This document shows, one piece after another, positions 60,006-64,000 of a stretch of 64,000 bases of DNA. The position numbers and the translations under genes were made by a program. Each line of letters starts with the position of its first letter. Positions within the stretch are counted from its first letter, which is position 1. Under the pieces are notes generated by a model that was not told the origin of the DNA, searched no databases, and was given only the letters and a program-made list of their open reading frames with translations. The DNA comes from Botryosphaeria dothidea (taxonomy: Eukaryota > Ascomycota > Dothideomycetes > Botryosphaeriales > Botryosphaeriaceae). The stretch is taken from positions 4,526,001 through 4,590,000 of the forward strand of contig WWBZ02000001.1 in the NCBI GenBank assembly GCA_011503125.2. The letters are read 5' to 3'.

Positions 60006-60896
60006 ATCTTTTCTTTAAATATAACCGTACTAAAAAATCGATCTTAAGCTACGGCGCTAGAAGAGGTTTCTAGAAACTCTTTCTAGCTCTAAAACTAGCT
60101 ATATAATAATTTTAGTAGTAGTAACTACGCTAGAATAGAAGAAGAAGACTAGAAGAGAGATAGAATACTCCTCTAAGATATCTAATTCTACTATCTATAG
60201 TAGAGCTAATAGATATCTAAGTAGGCTCCGATTAGCGTAGAGTATATTAATAGAGTAAATAAAATACTTAAAACTATCTAGTAGGCCCTATAGATACTAG
60301 ATAGTAACCCTCTAGCTCTCTCTTCCTAGCTAAAAATTTTTTTTAGCGTTACTAAGATAATCTTCTAGGGATTTACTACTACCCTTTAAAAGGCTAATTC
60401 TAAGAATCTAGGCCTTAAGAATATTATAAAGAAAATCTAGGAGGTTAAGAAGGCTATTAGTATATCTATCTAATCTATAACCCTAAAGTAGTTATAGATT
60501 ACGGCTCTAATACCTCTAAAGCCTTCTACCCCCCCTATTACTATAGAGCTTATTCTATACTTCTCTAAGTAATAAGATAGATAGAAAGTTACCTTACTCT
60601 CTAACGAAGCTATTATCTAAAAAATTTAGATAGGTAAGAGCTTTATCTATAAAAAAGTTCTCGTAGTAAGAAAGCTCCTAAGCGGAGACGTTAGAATCTT
60701 TATTCCTAACCTAAATACTAGAATAGAACTACTAAAAGACTAAGATTAGACTTTAGAGCTAGATAGAGAGGTTAGGTCTAACTAGTAGATATACTTAGTA
60801 CTAGTATATAATATCCTACTTAAAGGTATTAATACTAACGACCTATAGGCTATTAAGATAATCTAGAAGTAAAATATATCTCTATACCCCGGCCTC

Positions 60897-60985
60897 GGCG
60901 GGGTAGTATATTAGTAGGGTATACTTCTACGGTAACCTAGCCTTTCTAAGATAGTATAGGTTCTAAGTTCGAATCTTAGACCGCT
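60897..60985 (+). promoter_or_regulatory. Internal pol III promoter-like head of SINE-2
   Basis: A box A-like tagtatattagtagg at 60904-60918 is RIP-worn relative to TRGCNNAGTGG. Box B GTTCGAATC lies at 60967-60975. Spacing is longer than in an intronless tRNA gene, so the tRNA ancestor may have had an intron or insertion. It is not a functional tRNA gene: no coherent cloverleaf can be drawn. Confidence 0.65.
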
Positions 60986-61419
60986 TACCTACTCGTAGTA
61001 TATACGTTCTACGTTAAAAGTATACGTACCCGCGTTCTCTCTAGCGGTAATAAGGGGGAGAAGGACTAGCTAGGCGCTTCTAAAAATAAATTTTAAGAGC
61101 GCTTTACTAGCGCTTATAAATAGGTAAGCCGGGACTTCTTACGGCTTAGTCTTAAGATTTATAGTTATCTTTCTCTATAGTTCCTCTCTCTTAGCTACTC
61201 TTTCTACTTTAGATACCGCTATCGGTATATAGAAAAAAACTATACTAAATAGAGTATCTACGGATACTACTATTATAGATAGGAAAGATTTTTACCCGGG
61301 CTATCCTAAGAAAGTAGCTACGGTTTCCTCTTCTATATATACTCTTATAGATAGCTATAGCTATATAGACCCTTCGGGGAGCTAAATTAGCTTAATTAAA
61401 TTTATCTATCTATCTATAT
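60897..61419 (+). mobile_element. SINE-2, tRNA-derived, with a LINE-like 3' end
   Basis: A 523-bp non-coding insert in ORF1 of LINE G with a 9- to 10-bp TSD cccggcctc (about 60888-60896, 61420-61428). The 5' head has pol III box A- and box B-like motifs. The 3' end (about 61351-61419), including gaccc...gggagcta, aligns with the LINE 3' end and ends in TATC repeats. It is homologous to SINE-1. No protein is encoded. By family, it would be mobilised by the LINE's ORF2 protein. Confidence 0.85.
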
Positions 61420-64000
61420 CCCGGCCTCTAGATTAATAAGATAGCCTAGCTAAAGAGAAAACTCTCTATAGAAAAAACCTACTTAGTAGTAATTCTTAGT
61501 ATTACTAATCTAGAGACTACTAACTAGATAATTATAAAAAGTATCGTCTATAATTACTTCCTCTATACTATAGAATACTATAGTTCTCTATTTATAGTTA
61601 TCTAGTACTTTAAGTACTAGGCCTATAGCTATATTACTAGCTACTATAGAAAGAAGGCTAAGTATAGTAAGTATATAGATAGCTATAATACTAGAGAGTA
61701 TATAAAAAAAGAAACGTAGTATACTAACTATAACTAGAAATATAATATATAGAGTAATTCCTACCCTATACGTAGAATAAACTAGGCTAGAGTAAATAGT
61801 ACTCGCCTAATAAATCTAGGAGGGTATAGAGAAAGAACCCCGTTCTAGTAATAGATATAGAAAGGATAGACTCTAGTAAGATTTAAGAAGAGGGCTAGAA
61901 TAGAAGAATTATAGAAGGAAGAGCTAAAGAGAGGCTCGGGTAGACCTAGAGATCTTAGTAGACTCTCTCTACCGAGCTAGATAATCTTTTCTAGTATAGA
62001 GCTACGTAGTTTTTAATATACTCTAGAGATAAACTTAGAGGAGGTAGTCCTATCTATATAAGCTAGCCCTACCCCCCTAACGTAACCCAATATAGATATA
62101 GAAGATAGTTAATACTAAATATAACGCTACTATTAATTATATAGTATAACGTTAATAAAAGTACGGATAAAGTAATAATCCCCCTCTACTAAGAACTAGA
62201 CCTAAGAACCTACTATATTCTAGCTATCTAGAAACCCTAGAAAAATCTTAAAATTAAGATAATAGTAAAATATCCCGCCTACTATACTATCTTCCCTTAG
62301 AAGAGAGAAGCGAGAACCTACTTCCTAATAAGTAAGACTCTTATCCTAGAATTCTAGTAGAAAATTATCTACTTCCTAGATTTTATTACCCTTACTATTT
62401 ATACTCTATTATATACTATTTATATCTATAACTACTATAACTCGCTATCTCTCTTCTATATTAGTATAGCCCTAAGTACTCTACTACTTCTCTTAGAGGC
62501 TCTAAGTAGGCCTAGAGAATATATTCTTCTTAGAGACTTTAACCTTTATTATTCCCTCTAGAAAGATATTATCTTCTCTATCTAATATAGCCTCTTAGAT
62601 AACCTAATTAAGATAGCTACTATAGCTAACCTTAATCTAGCCCTACTAAGAAGAACTATTACTAGAAAAACTAATAATAGTAAAAGTATAATTAATCTTA
62701 TCTTTACTATCTACTAGCTAGAGAAGAAGATTCTACGCTACGGGATCTCCTAGGAACTAGAATCCTCCTCTAACTACCTACCTATAATTACTATATTTAA
62801 TATCTTCCCCACTCTAATAGCCCCGTAACCCCCTAGGCTATAATAGAAAAAGGCGGACTAGGAGAGAACTAATAAGACCCTCTAAGCTAGGATCTTAAAG
62901 CTAGATAATCTTCTACTAGATACTAAGAACGATATAGACTAATTTACTAAGTAGCTTTAGAAGGCTATTTAAATAATAGTCTAGAAAACTATCTTAGTAG
63001 TAAAACTCTTACCCTAGGCTACTACTTAGTAGATAAGGAAATACTCTAAACTAGTTCTATAGGCTAGAGCTACTAGAAGAAAGTAGACTACTATAGATAG
63101 AAAAGAGGACTAGATAATCTACTAAGCTATAGCTAATAGTAAGAAGAGGTAAATTAGGAGAGATAGGATAAAAGTATAGCGGAAAATAGTAGCTAAAATC
63201 GCCTTAAACCTAGGCGCTATCTAGAAACTCTCGAAATAGGCTATAATAAGAGTACTAGAGCTACTAGCTCTACTCTAGTTTTCTCTACTCTAGGATATAG
63301 AAGGATAACTATACTATAACGTTTAAATAAAAACTAATATTCTTAGAAGCTAGTTCTTCCCCCTATTAAAAGAAGCTAACCTCTCTAACCTAGATAGGTA
63401 TATATACCTAGCCCTAGTAGAAATCTCGTAGGAAATTATAGAAGAATAGGTACTCTATACTATTAAGTAGCTTTCTCTAGATAAGATACCTAGACTAGAT
63501 AAGATTACTAATAGAATCTTAAAGTAGTATATATAAGTACTAGGTAAGCTAATTACTAGACTCTTCTAGAGATGCTTAGTACTAGCCTACTATTCTAAAT
63601 AGTTTAAGACCTCTACTACTATAGTCCTAAAAAAACTATAAAGAGAAGACTATACTAAGGTAAAAGTATATAGACTAATTGCCCTACTTAATATACTAGG
63701 CAAGCTACTAGAGCGGATTATAGTAGATAGAATCTCCTAGGCTACTAAAACCTACTACCTCCTCCTAGACTACTAGATAGGAGCTAGAAGGAGTAGATTA
63801 GCCGTTACTGCCCTTAGTCTCCTTATAGAATAAATCTATACTATCTAGAAATAGGATCTAGGCCTCGTAGCCTCTGTCCTTAGCTTAGACATCTCCGGGG
63901 TATACGACTATATATCCTATAAGAGGCTTCTCTATAATATGAAAGCTGCAAGGCTACTAGGCTAGGTAGAGAGGTTCACCTACTCCTTTCTAAGTAATAG

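Larger units (their letters stand above)
60017..64000 (+). mobile_element. LINE G, runs off the right edge
   Basis: It begins aaat-ATAACCGTACTAAAAAATCG, the mutated ORF1 start, and covers ORF1, APE and RT up to the window end (LDISG-like block near 63886). It is clearly more diverged from F than B, D or E are, so it is probably an older subfamily. SINE-2 interrupts ORF1. The left TSD is shared with LINE F. Confidence 0.82.

Noticed and set aside
60897..60985. tRNA gene
   Set aside because: The box B is good, but box spacing and flanks do not form a cloverleaf. The sequence sits in a 523-bp insert with a TSD and LINE-like tail, so it is a SINE head.
14621..64000. Giant cargo-carrying transposon (Starship-like) or a gene cluster hidden in the repeats
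   Set aside because: No tyrosine recombinase, captain gene or host cargo is visible. All the sequence is accounted for by nested LINE, SINE, copia and gypsy elements.

Overview
The window comes from a filamentous ascomycete (Pezizomycotina). The evidence is short GT-AG introns with fungal branch sites, a fungal cytokinesis gene (Cyk3 family), and about 52 kb of retrotransposons showing CpA-to-TpA decay on both strands, the hallmark of repeat-induced point mutation (RIP). The species cannot be named from sequence alone.

Gene space, 1 to about 11.6 kb, has balanced composition. It holds a Cyk3-like gene cut by the left edge (to 3880, +), an ankyrin-repeat protein gene whose 5' end is unresolved (5058-6416, +), and a four-exon MAT2B/RmlD-like NAD(P)-binding protein gene (7891-9085, -) with a 20-nt internal exon. 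The rest is intergenic, with weak, unrecognised coding-like stretches at 9.9-11.2 kb. A possible solo LTR (11650-11832) marks the edge of the repeat block.

Repeat block, 11.9-64 kb: I read this as one nest of at least 13 retroelements inside a single old minus-strand LINE (A), supported by target-site duplications (TSDs) at nearly every junction. A is split into 11926-14620, 20407-20830, 37566-37791 and 53892-54858, and its 5' end lies beyond the window. Insertions into A are: a Ty1/copia element (14621-20406) carrying a 5'-truncated LINE (H, 19371-19873); LINE B (20831-37565), which carries a tRNA-derived SINE (22884-28654) that itself carries LINE C (23037-28175), and a Ty3/gypsy chromovirus (28781-34587); LINE D (37792-53891, -), which carries a second copy of that gypsy (37980-43733, -) and LINE E (44596-49780); and LINE G (60017 to the end), which carries a second SINE (60897-61419). 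LINE F (54859-60002) sits at the A/G junction. Removing the insertions leaves B at about 5144 bp and D at about 5146 bp. These match uninterrupted C (about 5140), E (5185) and F (5144), a strong internal check.

The LINE resembles the fungal Tad1-like group. ORF1 is gag-like with three zinc knuckles, and ORF2 has an APE endonuclease and a reverse transcriptase. The two ORFs overlap at ATGTTAG, the 3' tail is (TATC)n, and almost nothing precedes ORF1. The SINE has pol III box A/B-like motifs and a 3' end resembling the LINE's, so the two look like a LINE/SINE partnership. No copy appears coding-competent; C and F are the least mutated.
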